From NCBI RefSeq assembly GCF_045446075.1, contig NZ_JBJJBQ010000001.1:186001-250000 (forward strand): a stretch of DNA of 64,000 nucleotides, in the 5' to 3' direction. The translations under genes were made by a program, and so were the position numbers. The notes beneath the pieces were generated by a model. The model made no database searches, was not told where the DNA came from, and saw nothing but the letters and a program-made list of their open reading frames with translations. Of this stretch, positions 52,434 to 61,141 are shown in pieces; position 1 is the first letter of the stretch, and each line of letters begins with the position of its first letter. Source of the stretch: Flavisericum labens. GTDB taxonomy: Bacteria; Bacteroidota; Bacteroidia; Flavobacteriales; Flavobacteriaceae.

Positions 52434-52464
52434 AAAAAAAAAGCGGGCCACCACAGCCCGCTTT
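52434..52464 (-). terminator. Intrinsic terminator of the second secreted paralog
   Basis: AAAGCGGGC-CACCACA-GCCCGCTTT with a run of A on the plus strand side, so a U-run on the minus-strand transcript. It is part of the 79-bp segment repeated at 53439-53517. Confidence 0.88.
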
Positions 52465-52512
52465 ACCAACTAAACTAAACTAAATAAGACATTAAACTAA
52501 TTATTAATGAAT
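52434..52512. repeat. 79-bp segment identical to 53439-53517
   Basis: Terminator, spacer and the last codons of paralog 2 are repeated without mismatch 1005 bases to the right, in the same orientation. Confidence 0.95.
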
Positions 52513-53096
52513 TTCGTGTAGGTTCTGTTATCAGAACTTAATTCTATTTTATAATCGCCGCCCTTTTCAAGTTTGTATGCTTTTTCAATAGTTTTGGTGT
52601 TTTCAACAACATCAGAATATAACAAAGTGTACTCACTATTATGGTCGGCATAAATTTTAACTTTTAAAGGCTCTAATTTCGGAGCAAGCTTGGTGATCAG
52701 GATGGATCCATCTTTGTGCCTGATGTAGGGTTTAAAAACCGAAGCTTCATTTTCTTTATGGAAAAGAACTTTTTTCGACTTTACCGTAAATGGTATAATT
52801 TTAATTTCTATGAATTTATCTACTTCAAAGAAATAGTTGCCATCCGGAAGTGCAGAAAGGTCAAATCCTTTTTTGTAAACTCCAGCAGACGCTATTGACT
52901 CTTTATAAAGTATAAGTCCGTTATAATCCTTAATAGTTAATAGGTCTCCAACTTTTACATTATTTAATACAAGCGCTGTTTTGTTTACGTTGCCTTTTAA
53001 TTCTAAATTAAATCCTTCACTAGCGAAACTTGCCATGGCAGCCATCATGGTTACCATCAAGATTCCTTTTTTTGTATTTCTGATTACGTTTTTCAT
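52497..53096 (-). CDS. Secreted protein, paralog 2
   Basis: 199 residues, homologous to paralog 1 over the whole length: identical signal start, GDLLTIKDYNGLILYKESIA against GDLLSIKDENGMVLYKESIQ, FDLSALPDGNYFFEVDKFIE against FDLTSLPNGEYLFELNKDVE, and similar ends. It is exported and probably beta-sandwich-like. It is followed by its own terminator. The promoter region keeps the family's -7 element, leader and upstream block. No known family was found; the divergent AraC regulator two loci away is a candidate controller. Confidence 0.72.
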   Translation of the reverse strand: MKNVIRNTKKGILMVTMMAAMASFASEGFNLELKGNVNKTALVLNNVKVGDLLTIKDYNGLILYKESIASAGVYKKGFDLSALPDGNYFFEVDKFIEIKIIPFTVKSKKVLFHKENEASVFKPYIRHKDGSILITKLAPKLEPLKVKIYADHNSEYTLLYSDVVENTKTIEKAYKLEKGGDYKIELSSDNRTYTKFINN

Positions 53097-53438
53097 AATT
53101 TGTGTTTTTAATAACGTTCAACACTGCAAAGTTATAGTGGTAATGGATTTTGTAAAACACTAAAATTGATGTATTTGTATGCTAAATTATCTGTTATTTT
53201 ATTGTTAAGAAAATGTAAGGTCAATATGGTATATGTTTTGGTTAAAAGAATATATCTAGTGCTTATTTGGCTGAGCTTAGACCTGAAATTTTACTAAATA
53301 TGAATGCAAGGATTTAGCATTAGTAGTTTTGTCAATCTGTTGTATGTATCGATATATTAATATACAGGAAACAATACAATTTTATTTTCAAAAAATGTAC
53401 TTAGTTATATTTTTGGTTTTAGTTATTTAAAATTGAAG
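53097..53438. other. AT-rich spacer upstream of paralog 2
   Basis: The first 100 bases are the promoter region of paralog 2. The rest up to the copy-3 terminator is AT-rich with no gene seen. Confidence 0.6.
53114..53197 (-). promoter_or_regulatory. Promoter and upstream block of paralog 2
   Basis: Minus strand: -7 element TAACTTTG (53126-53133), downstream AGTGTTGAACG, upstream AACAGATAATTTAGCATACA running into TACATCAATTTTAGTG (about 53152-53197). Matches the blocks before paralog 1 and copy 3. Confidence 0.6.
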
Positions 53439-53469
53439 AAAAAAAAAGCGGGCCACCACAGCCCGCTTT
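53439..53469 (-). terminator. Terminator left behind by the third paralog
   Basis: Same stem-loop as at 52434-52464, identical in sequence, but no intact gene remains in front of it. Confidence 0.85.
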
Positions 53470-53517
53470 ACCAACTAAACTAAACTAAATAAGACATTAA
53501 ACTAATTATTAATGAAT
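53439..53517. repeat. 79-bp segment identical to 52434-52512
   Basis: Exact direct repeat; includes the terminator and the stop region encoding FINN-stop. Confidence 0.95.
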
Positions 53518-53610
53518 ATCATGAACTCTTTTAAAAGAGTGATTTTTATTTATTTATGCTGAAGAAATTTAAACCGGGAATTGTATTTTGTAATACGTTT
53601 TTATGACTTG
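53500..53610 (-). pseudogene. Internally deleted third copy of the secreted paralog
   Basis: The left end encodes the paralog-2 C-terminus (FINN-stop), and the right end (about 53575-53606) aligns with the first codons of the paralogs: ATAAAAACGTATTACAAAAT against ATGAAAAACGTAATCAGAAA. Only about 60 bases lie between instead of about 540. The start codon is lost and a TAA interrupts the frame. Promoter block and terminator are kept on the two sides, so a short transcript could still be made. Confidence 0.75.
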
Positions 53611-53622
53611 GGGTTTTCATGT

Positions 53623-53704
53623 CGTTCAACGTTACAAAGATATGATGGATATAGAGCCTTAAAAACATCAATTTTGACTTATTTATATGCTATATTAACT
53701 GTTA
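53623..53704 (-). promoter_or_regulatory. Promoter and upstream block of the third copy
   Basis: Minus strand: TATCTTTG (53635-53642), leader with GTTGAACG, and upstream AACAGTTAATATAGCATATA running into AAGTCAAAATTGATG. It faces the AraC gene, whose -7 element begins 80 bases to the right. Confidence 0.55.
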
Positions 53705-53783
53705 AATGAATGTTAATACTCCTTAATGTTAAAATAACATATAATTAGGGTAATTACATATATAGTGTATGCATAATAAGTAT

Positions 53784-53791
53784 TAAATTTG
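53784..53791 (+). promoter_or_regulatory. -7 element of the second AraC gene
   Basis: TAAATTTG matches TAnnTTTG, 18 bases before the ATG at 53810; it excludes the in-frame TTG at 53789 as start. Confidence 0.55.
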
Positions 53792-53809
53792 CATAAAAGC
53801 CCCCTTGTT

Positions 53810-54688
53810 ATGATTAATAAGAAACCCACATTAAAAAAAATAAGTCCAAGCTTTGGGAGTTCGTTGTTCGTAAAGCAGCACGTGGAGTCTGTAGACAGAA
53901 ATAGTGCATATTGGCATTTTCACCCAGAGTTAGAGTTAATCTATGTAAATAAAGGTCAAGGAAAGACCCATATAGGCAACCATTTGTCTTATTTTAACAA
54001 CAGTCAACTGATATTAATAGGTTCCAACTTGCCACATAATGGTTTTACAGATAGATTAACCGCTAACGGAACAGAAACAACCATACAGTTTAAATCTAAC
54101 TTTTTAGGCGACGATTTCCTTACCGTACCCGAAATGACTGGTATTGTATCGCTATTTGAACGTGCCAAAAAAGGAATTCGTTTTAAATTAGAAACTAAAA
54201 GGAAGATAGGTCCTAAAATTGAGAAACTGAAACAGTATGATGGATTAAAACGCGTTTTGAAATTTTTAGAGATCCTGAATTATTTGGCTAAGACAGACGA
54301 TTATAGTTTATTAAATGCTGATGGTTTTGCATTTGAGACTGAGGCTCAAGATAGTTCTAAAATCGACGTGATATTTAAATACGTTAATAAGAACTTTCAA
54401 AACCACATTTCGCTAGATGAAATTGCAGCCGAAGTAAGTATGACCGTACCCGCATTTTGCCGCTATTTTAAAAAATCGACTGGAAAGACCTTTACACAGT
54501 TGGTTAACGAATATCGCGTTGTGCATGCAACCAAGCTTTTAAACGAAAGCCAAATGAGTATTGCCGATATTTGTTACGAATGCGGATTCAATAATTTTTC
54601 GCATTTCAATAAGCAGTTTAACGAAATTACAGGTAAAAGCGCTTCAAACTACAGAAAGGAAATTAAGCTGATGATACAAACCAAATAA
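53810..54688 (+). CDS. AraC-family regulator with N-terminal cupin
   Basis: 292 residues from the ATG at 53810. The N-terminal half is a cupin-type sensor (about 20-110: YWHFHPELELIYVNKGQGKT, then LPHNGFTDRL). The C-terminal double helix-turn-helix is complete (ISLDEIAAEVSMTVPAFCRY and MSIADICYECGFNNFSHFNK, ending ITGKSASNYRKE). Cupin-AraC proteins often sense sugars in Bacteroidota. It is divergent from the third secreted-paralog locus, whose upstream block recurs three times, so I infer it binds that block. Confidence 0.9.
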   Translation: MINKKPTLKKISPSFGSSLFVKQHVESVDRNSAYWHFHPELELIYVNKGQGKTHIGNHLSYFNNSQLILIGSNLPHNGFTDRLTANGTETTIQFKSNFLGDDFLTVPEMTGIVSLFERAKKGIRFKLETKRKIGPKIEKLKQYDGLKRVLKFLEILNYLAKTDDYSLLNADGFAFETEAQDSSKIDVIFKYVNKNFQNHISLDEIAAEVSMTVPAFCRYFKKSTGKTFTQLVNEYRVVHATKLLNESQMSIADICYECGFNNFSHFNKQFNEITGKSASNYRKEIKLMIQTK

Positions 54689-54701
54689 GGTTTGGTGGTT
54701 G

Positions 54702-55388
54702 CTATGAAGGTGATTTAAAACTTTGTTGGAGATAAGAGACGCCATTCCATTCTTTGTAAAACTGATCTAAAAATTGAAGCATGTAGTTATGTCTTTCAAA
54801 AGCAATGGTTTTACCTGTTCTGGTATTCATCCTATCTTTTAAAAGCAATAACTTTTCATAAAAATGATTGATGCTTGGTGCCGTTGAGTTTTTATACTCA
54901 ACCTTGCTCATGTTAAGAATGGGCTTAATGGCAGGGTCGTAAAGCGCCCTGTTTTTAAATCCGCCGTAATTGAAGCATCGAGCAATGCCAATGGCACCAA
55001 TGGCATCGAGGCGGTCGGCATCTTGAATAACGTCCAATTCTGGTGATTGGAAGGTTTGGGCTTCATTGCCGCCCTTAAAAGAAATATTTTCGATAATTTT
55101 TATAACGTGGTCAACTACGTCTGAATTTACATTTAAATCAGATAAAAATTCGCGAGCCACTTTCGGACCAATCGTTTCATCACCATTGTGGAATTTGCTA
55201 TCTGCAATATCATGAAGTAAAGCCCCAAGTGATACAATAAACTGATTGACATCTTCGTTTTTTGCGATTAGAAGCGCGTTGTTAAAAACACGTTGCGTAT
55301 GAAACCAATCGTGTCCGCTCTCGGCGTTAGAAAGTGTTTCTTTTACAAATGTTTTGGTTTTATTTATAATATTTTCTTGAGTATCCAC
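54702..55388 (-). CDS. HD-domain hydrolase
   Basis: 228 residues with an HD phosphohydrolase fold of the YedJ type: H in AESGHDWFHTQRVFNNALLI, the HD pair in SLGALLHDIADSKF, and the distal Asp in IQDADRLDAIGAIG. Metal-dependent hydrolysis of a nucleotide or other phosphoester is expected; the substrate is unknown. It lies 61 bases downstream of the desaturase gene, with a hairpin terminator between, so it may be read from its own promoter or by readthrough. It converges on the AraC gene. Confidence 0.9.
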   Translation of the reverse strand: MDTQENIINKTKTFVKETLSNAESGHDWFHTQRVFNNALLIAKNEDVNQFIVSLGALLHDIADSKFHNGDETIGPKVAREFLSDLNVNSDVVDHVIKIIENISFKGGNEAQTFQSPELDVIQDADRLDAIGAIGIARCFNYGGFKNRALYDPAIKPILNMSKVEYKNSTAPSINHFYEKLLLLKDRMNTRTGKTIAFERHNYMLQFLDQFYKEWNGVSYLQQSFKSPS

Positions 55389-55394
55389 GGTATA

Positions 55395-55428
55395 AAAATA
55401 AAAATTCCTTTCGGTTAAGAAAGGAATT
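55395..55428 (-). terminator. Terminator after the desaturase gene
   Basis: AATTCCTTTC-GGTTAA-GAAAGGAATT is a perfect 10-bp stem, with an A-rich left side giving a U-rich tail on the minus-strand transcript. Confidence 0.75.
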
Positions 55429-55449
55429 GATTCATATTCAAATGTATAT

Positions 55450-56451
<1,002 letters not shown>

Positions 56452-56466
56452 CCTAATTTTTTTTGT

Positions 56467-57204
56467 TTAATGTTTTACGTGTTCAGTTATCGTGGTTTCA
56501 ATACTTTCAAGTAAATCGCCCTTGTTAACAAAGGTAGCTAATTCTAAGGGTTTATGCACAGTAAATGTTAAATGATTGCCCAGCCCTAGTGGGAAATTCC
56601 CATAACGGAACATTTTCCAGGAATTATTGATGGTTATGGGAACCACGGTGGCCGAAGGTATTTTTTTGAATAAGATTTCTAAACCTCTTGTTTGAAAAGG
56701 CTTTGGTTTTCCCGTTTTGCTTCTTGTGCCTTCAGGAAAAATAACGGCAGCATGCTTGTTGTTTTCAATATATTCCCCAAATTTCATGAGAGCAGGTAAC
56801 GATTGTCTTGGGTTTTTTCTGTCTATTAACGCAGCACCGCCATGGCGCAAATTGTATGAAACACTCGGGATGCCTTTTCCTAATTCAATTTTACTGATAA
56901 ACTTAGGGTGGTGTTTCCGCATAAACCAAGTTATGGGATAGATATCATGAAAACTTTGGTGGTTGGCTACAATGATTAAGGGTTTGTTTGTGGGTATTTC
57001 AAATTTGTTAATGAAAGAATATCGTGTGCCTAAAATATTGCCACATCGCATTAAAGACCACTGCAAAGCGTCTACACTTTTTTTGTGCACCTGATAACCA
57101 AATAGATTGAAACATACCCATTGAATAGGGTGAAAAATAACCAATGTTAGTCCGAAGCAAAGGGAGTACAAAACGGATAACGGATATGACAATAGTTTTT
57201 GCAT
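56467..57204 (-). CDS. 1-acyl-sn-glycerol-3-phosphate acyltransferase, second PlsC family member
   Basis: 245 residues. An N-terminal membrane segment (about 8-32) precedes the catalytic NHQSFHD motif near residue 80, the IDRKNPRQS region, and FPEGTRSKTGKPKPFQTRG near 155, all intact. The enzyme esterifies lysophosphatidate or a related acceptor. It differs clearly from the PlsC-like protein at 7300-8043 and is coupled to an acyl-ACP desaturase, so it may handle unsaturated chains; that is inference. Confidence 0.92.
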   Translation of the reverse strand: MQKLLSYPLSVLYSLCFGLTLVIFHPIQWVCFNLFGYQVHKKSVDALQWSLMRCGNILGTRYSFINKFEIPTNKPLIIVANHQSFHDIYPITWFMRKHHPKFISKIELGKGIPSVSYNLRHGGAALIDRKNPRQSLPALMKFGEYIENNKHAAVIFPEGTRSKTGKPKPFQTRGLEILFKKIPSATVVPITINNSWKMFRYGNFPLGLGNHLTFTVHKPLELATFVNKGDLLESIETTITEHVKH

Positions 57205-57238
57205 GTCGTAAAATTAAAGGAATACCAATAAATGGCAT

Positions 57239-57268
57239 AAAAAAAACCATGATAAATAATCATGGTTT
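57239..57268 (-). terminator. Terminator of the bacilliredoxin gene
   Basis: AAACCATGAT-AAATA-ATCATGGTTT, a 10-bp perfect stem; on the minus strand it is followed by a T-run. Confidence 0.85.
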
Positions 57269-57291
57269 GTGTTTTTAAACTAAATTGCTGT

Positions 57292-57702
57292 TTAGCAATG
57301 CTCGTTGTAAGCGTCAACTAGGTTTTCTGCTATCAATTCTGCAGGGCGACCTTCAATATGATGACGCTCTAGCATGTGCACCAATTCTCCATCTTTAAAC
57401 AAAGCCATACTGGGTGAGCTTGGTGGAAATGGTACCATATGTCCACGTGCCGTATCTACGGCTTCTCTGTCAACACCAGCAAAAACCGTTACAATGTGAT
57501 CTGGTTTTTTGGCATTCTGTAAGCTTATTTTAGCGCCTGGGCGTGCATTTGCTGCTGCACAGCCACAAACTGAGTTTACAACTACAAGGGTAGTGCCTTC
57601 TTTTGCTAAAGCCGCATCAACGGCCTCAGCGGTATGTAATTCTTCAAAACCAACGCTCGTTAGGTCCTCGCGCATAGGTTTTACTAATTCTGCTGGATAC
57701 AT
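57292..57702 (-). CDS. BrxA/BrxB-family bacilliredoxin
   Basis: 136 residues of thioredoxin-like fold. The CGC motif (C46-G-C48 in NSVCGCAAANARPG) is the bacilliredoxin active site, which strips bacillithiol from mixed disulfides on proteins after oxidative stress. The family also has HMVPFPPSSPSMALFKDGEL, with the cis-Pro region. Bacillithiol synthesis genes are not in this window, but many Flavobacteriia make the thiol. A -7 element lies at 57740-57747. Confidence 0.94.
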   Translation of the reverse strand: MYPAELVKPMREDLTSVGFEELHTAEAVDAALAKEGTTLVVVNSVCGCAAANARPGAKISLQNAKKPDHIVTVFAGVDREAVDTARGHMVPFPPSSPSMALFKDGELVHMLERHHIEGRPAELIAENLVDAYNEHC

Positions 57703-57739
57703 ATTTTTAAATTTTTATAATTAACACTTTTTCGGATTG

Positions 57740-57747
57740 CAAAGATA
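57740..57747 (-). promoter_or_regulatory. -7 element of the bacilliredoxin gene
   Basis: TATCTTTG on the minus strand, 37 bases before the ATG. Confidence 0.5.
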
Positions 57748-57790
57748 CCAATTGTGTAACAAATTGCTAAGGCAATCAACTAACAAATAT

Positions 57791-57798
57791 TATATTTG
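57791..57798 (+). promoter_or_regulatory. -7 element of the DjlA-like gene
   Basis: TATATTTG, exact TAnnTTTG match, 25 bases before the ATG. Confidence 0.5.
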
Positions 57799-57823
57799 GT
57801 CATAATTAAAATCTATTACTTAC

Positions 57824-58597
57824 ATGAGTTTTTCAAAATGGATAGGAGGCGCCCTGGGGTGGTCTTTTGGAGGTCCCATTGGTGCCATTATTGGTTTGGC
57901 TATTGGCAGTTTAATTGATTCGGTAGCAAATGGAAGCAGCGAGCCGCTAATTGGGCAAGGAAGGCCTCACGAAGGAAGAACTACTTACCGCACCCAACCA
58001 CGACAGCGTCCGCAAACGCAATCGGGCGATTTTGAGGTAAGCTTGCTCATTTTAGCTTCAGTTATCATAAAAGCTGACGGTAAACAAGACCAACGTGAAT
58101 TGGATTTTGTTAGGCAGCAGTTTTTAAACATGTATGGAAAAGAGCGCGCCAACCATGCCTTTAAACTTTTTAAAAATATCAGCAAGCAAAACGTTTCGGT
58201 AAGGCCTGTGTGTTTGCAAATAAAACAAATGATGGACCACCCTTCACGTTTACAATTGATGCATTTTCTATTTGGCATTGCAAGAGCCGATGGTATGGTA
58301 ACCGAATCTGAAGAACGTCAAATTTATACGATTTCGGGCTATTTGGGGATTAATTCAAGGGATTACGCGAGTATTAAAGCTATGTTTTACAACAGTAGTG
58401 ATAATGCGTATAAAGTTTTAGAAATTGATAAAAGTGCTACTGATGATGATGTTAAAAAAGCATACCGTAAAATGGCCAAGAAATACCACCCTGATAAAGT
58501 ACGGCATTTAGGAGAAGAACACCAAGAAGGTGCTGAAGAAAAATTTAGACAAGTACAAACAGCCTACGAGCAATTGCAAAAGGAACGTGGGTTTTAG
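57824..58597 (+). CDS. DjlA-like protein: TerB and J domains
   Basis: 257 residues. A glycine-rich N-terminal hydrophobic stretch (about 5-32, IGGALGWSFGGPIGAIIGLA) may insert in the membrane. A TerB-like helical domain follows (about 70-180: LLILASVIIKADGKQDQREL, IARADGMVTESEERQIYTIS). The C-terminal J domain (about 197-257) has the HPDK motif in KKYHPDKVRHLGEE, so it should stimulate DnaK-type ATPase. The layout is that of the co-chaperone DjlA. Its stop codon overlaps that of the convergent 58-residue gene. Confidence 0.92.
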   Translation: MSFSKWIGGALGWSFGGPIGAIIGLAIGSLIDSVANGSSEPLIGQGRPHEGRTTYRTQPRQRPQTQSGDFEVSLLILASVIIKADGKQDQRELDFVRQQFLNMYGKERANHAFKLFKNISKQNVSVRPVCLQIKQMMDHPSRLQLMHFLFGIARADGMVTESEERQIYTISGYLGINSRDYASIKAMFYNSSDNAYKVLEIDKSATDDDVKKAYRKMAKKYHPDKVRHLGEEHQEGAEEKFRQVQTAYEQLQKERGF

Positions 58598-58770
58598 TTG
58601 AACTCGAAGAAAATACCAGAGAAGACCACGGCTAAAATTAAAATAACCAAAAAGGTAATAACCAGTATGGTTGTTTTTTTAGTGATTCCGTCTTTTTGAA
58701 AAATATAATTTCGCTTATCATCTTTACTTTCCTTTACAAATTCAAAGTTTCCCTTTTCTTTTTTATCCAT
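58594..58770 (-). CDS. 58-residue single-span membrane protein
   Basis: ATG at 58768-58770, stop at 58594-58596, overlapping the djlA-like stop in the opposite direction. The product starts MDKKEKGNFEFVKESKDDKR, a charged cytoplasmic tail, then has one membrane helix (about 34-53: TILVITFLVILILAVVFSGI) and ends FFEFN. The composition is that of a real small membrane protein. No family was recognised. A function with the neighbouring chaperone is possible but not shown. Confidence 0.72.
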   Translation of the reverse strand: MDKKEKGNFEFVKESKDDKRNYIFQKDGITKKTTILVITFLVILILAVVFSGIFFEFN

Positions 58771-58966
58771 TTTTCTACTGTTTTATATAAAATTACGAAG
58801 CGTGCTTTCGTTTTATTAATTTAAAAAGAATTGATTTTAACTCAAATGAAACCTAAGCTTTATCATGTTTTAAATTAACAATATTCGTTTGGGATGTCAT
58901 ATTTAAACCATTGATTTTGGTATATAAAATGGTAAATTGCAGTACAACCATTAAAACAAACAAACA

Positions 58967-59419
58967 ATGGGAGATATCTTCAGTATTAATCAGATGAATG
59001 CAGTGATTGACCGAATAAATCAGCTAAAGCCTGATGCTAAACCGTTATGGGGTAAAATGAGTGCAGACCAAATGTTGGCGCATTGCAATGTGACCTATGA
59101 AATGGTTTATGAAGATAAACACCCAAAACCCAACGCATTTACAAAATTTATGCTAAAAGTACTTGTAAAGAATGTAGTTGTAGGCGATAATCCATACAAA
59201 AGAAACAGCAGGACTGCACCCCAATTTTTGATAACCGATACTAAAAATTTTGTTGAAGAAAAGACGAGATTGATTAATTTTTTAATCCAAACCCAAAAGC
59301 TAGGACCAGACTATTTTGACGGTAAGGAATCGCATTCTTTTGGAAAATTAACCAAACGAGAATGGAACAACATGTTTTATAAACATCTAGACCATCATTT
59401 AAGTCAGTTTGGAGTTTAA
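58967..59419 (+). CDS. DUF1569 family protein
   Basis: 150 residues of the DinB-like four-helix DUF1569 family: MSADQMLAHCNVTYEMVYED near residue 30, NSRTAPQFLITDTKNF, and WNNMFYKHLDHHLSQFGV at the end. The conserved His residues (AHC, HLDHH) could bind a metal, as in DinB. The physiological role is unknown. Transcribed alone; a hairpin terminator follows. Confidence 0.88.
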   Translation: MGDIFSINQMNAVIDRINQLKPDAKPLWGKMSADQMLAHCNVTYEMVYEDKHPKPNAFTKFMLKVLVKNVVVGDNPYKRNSRTAPQFLITDTKNFVEEKTRLINFLIQTQKLGPDYFDGKESHSFGKLTKREWNNMFYKHLDHHLSQFGV

Positions 59420-59445
59420 AACCATTTTACAAAAAGAATTGATAT

Positions 59446-59481
59446 AAAAAAAGCCAACTAACGCAATGTTTAGTTGGCTTT
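59446..59481. terminator. Bidirectional terminator between the DUF1569 gene and the next gene
   Basis: AAAGCCAACTAA-N8-TTAGTTGGCTTT, a 12-bp stem with A-run on the left and T-rich right side, between convergent genes. Confidence 0.85.
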
Positions 59482-59501
59482 GTATTTACTAAAAATATTC
59501 C

Positions 59502-59756
59502 TTAGTTAGAAAACACTTCTTTACTTGTGTAAATTTTTGTGTCATCACCTTTATCAAAAATCATAACTAATTTATCATTAGCATCTAGATAAACGGAAGA
59601 TAATTCCCATCCTTCAGATTTTGTAGCATCTAATAGACATTTACGAATATCAGGATTGTTTAAATTTAAGTTCGAATTTTTTATTGTGTCAGCACTCATA
59701 CTAGCAGAAAATAAAATAACAGCTGCTGCTATTAGGCATTGTAATTTTTTCATCAT
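59502..59756 (-). CDS. Small secreted protein
   Basis: 84 residues from the ATG at 59756 (MMKKLQCLIAAAVILFSASM), which opens a signal peptide cut after about residue 22; a longer frame (to 59798) adds a poor leader. The mature 60 residues have one Cys (RKCLLDATKSEGW), an alpha segment, and two beta strands (KLVMIFDKGDDTKIYTSKEV). No family was recognised. It stands alone between terminator and a 190-base spacer. It could be a small periplasmic binding or inhibitor protein. Confidence 0.68.
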   Translation of the reverse strand: MMKKLQCLIAAAVILFSASMSADTIKNSNLNLNNPDIRKCLLDATKSEGWELSSVYLDANDKLVMIFDKGDDTKIYTSKEVFSN

Positions 59757-59947
59757 AATATTTGGGTTTAAATGGTTATAACAGTACAAGATTATCACAT
59801 ATTCTTATATACTTTAAAAATATTAGTTGATTGATACCTTATGACCGTTTAACAAACAGCCTGTTCTACGAAGTGAGTAGTTTATACGATAAAAAACTAA
59901 GAGATATATAGGGTTAAAACCCTATTCAAGGTCGTTTTTAGATGAGA

Positions 59948-60967
59948 CTATTCTTTAAAATGGATGGTTGATTGGTTTTTATCAACATACAAATCGATAG
60001 TTCTTCCCAATATCATGGCTCGATTATCTTTTTCATGACCAGCAGGCATATTGAATGCAATAGGAAAATTGTATTCAGATAACGCATCCAAAACCAATTG
60101 CTCAATGGAAGTTCCCCAAAGCGTAGTGTTTTTTCTCAGTTTGGTCATATCGCCCACAACAACACCTTTGCAATTGTCAAAATATCCGGCACGTTTTAAG
60201 CTTTGTAACATCCGGTCGATATGGTATTTATATTCTCCAATTTCTTCAATAAACAATATTTTTCCAGAGATATCAATACTGGTTTTTGAGCCCAACATGG
60301 TATGCAACATGGTTAAGTTGCCACCAACTAATTGGCCTGAAGAAGTTCCTGTTTTGTTGTATTTAGACCCTTTTAAAATATAATCTAGCGGTTTTCCGAA
60401 AACAGCATCTTTAAATGTCGAAACGGTTTCTTCAATAGTGCTTAAATCGTCTTGTAAACTAGTACACATCATGGCGTGAATACTCTGAACGCCTTCGTTA
60501 TGAATTTGGTTGTGAATGGCTGTAATGTCAGAATACCCAATAACCCATTTGGGGTTTTCTTTAAATTTTGTCCAATTCAATTTATCTATTATTCTAACGG
60601 AGCCATAGCCCCCCCGTGCACACCATATAGCACTAATTTTAGGGTCGTCCAGCGCTTGTTGGAAATCTTCACAACGCTCATCGTCTGTGCCAGCGAAGTG
60701 ATTGTCTCGGTTAAAAACATGCTTGCCCAATACAGAGTTAAGCCCCCAACTTTTTAAAAGTACTTGGGCTTGCTGTACTTCACCTATTCTGTTTTTTAAG
60801 ATGCCCGACGGAGCAACAATGGCAACGGTATCGCCTGCTTTTAAGTATGGTGGTTGTTTCAAGGTGTTGTTTTGTTTTTCAAAAGTAGTATTCTGTGCTA
60901 AACCAAGTTTTGTTCCGAAGAATAAAATAACACAAAATAGGCTTGTTGTTACTAGGTTTTTACTCAT
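59948..60967 (-). CDS. LD-carboxypeptidase (S66 family)
   Basis: 339 residues from the ATG at 60967 (MSKNLVTTSLFCVILFFGTK); an ATG 15 bases upstream is equally possible. It has a signal peptide (about 1-24, cut after GLAQ), so it acts in the periplasm on murein peptides, removing the terminal D-Ala from tetrapeptides during recycling. The S66 triad is seen: Ser in WVIGYSDITAIHNQ, Glu in FIEEIGEYKYHIDRML, and His in NMPAGHEKDNRAMILG. Cytoplasmic LdcA relatives lack the signal peptide. The gene stands alone. Confidence 0.93.
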   Translation of the reverse strand: MSKNLVTTSLFCVILFFGTKLGLAQNTTFEKQNNTLKQPPYLKAGDTVAIVAPSGILKNRIGEVQQAQVLLKSWGLNSVLGKHVFNRDNHFAGTDDERCEDFQQALDDPKISAIWCARGGYGSVRIIDKLNWTKFKENPKWVIGYSDITAIHNQIHNEGVQSIHAMMCTSLQDDLSTIEETVSTFKDAVFGKPLDYILKGSKYNKTGTSSGQLVGGNLTMLHTMLGSKTSIDISGKILFIEEIGEYKYHIDRMLQSLKRAGYFDNCKGVVVGDMTKLRKNTTLWGTSIEQLVLDALSEYNFPIAFNMPAGHEKDNRAMILGRTIDLYVDKNQSTIHFKE

Positions 60968-61035
60968 AATGTAAATGTACATTTTTTTTCTAAATCGCTT
61001 ACAAAATGTGTACTTTTACGCCTTCAAAATAAACT

Positions 61036-61075
61036 GTCATTCCGAATGAAGCGTAAGTATCTCTTAAACTAGAAC
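61036..61075. repeat. Possible dispersed repeat fragment before metG
   Basis: CTGTCATTCCGAATGAAGCG followed by TAAGTATCTC resembles the CATTCCnnn...ATCTC family of spacer repeats. It is a single copy here, so the call rests on resemblance only. Confidence 0.35.
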
Positions 61076-61141
61076 TTCAATTCATGTGGTTGTCAAATTA
61101 GCACTTCCTTCGGAATTATGATTTAATAAATTTTTAGATTG

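Noticed and set aside
51353..53096. Type IX secretion C-terminal signal on the two secreted paralogs
   Set aside because: The C-termini lack the usual conserved pattern of T9SS sorting domains, so only Sec export is claimed.
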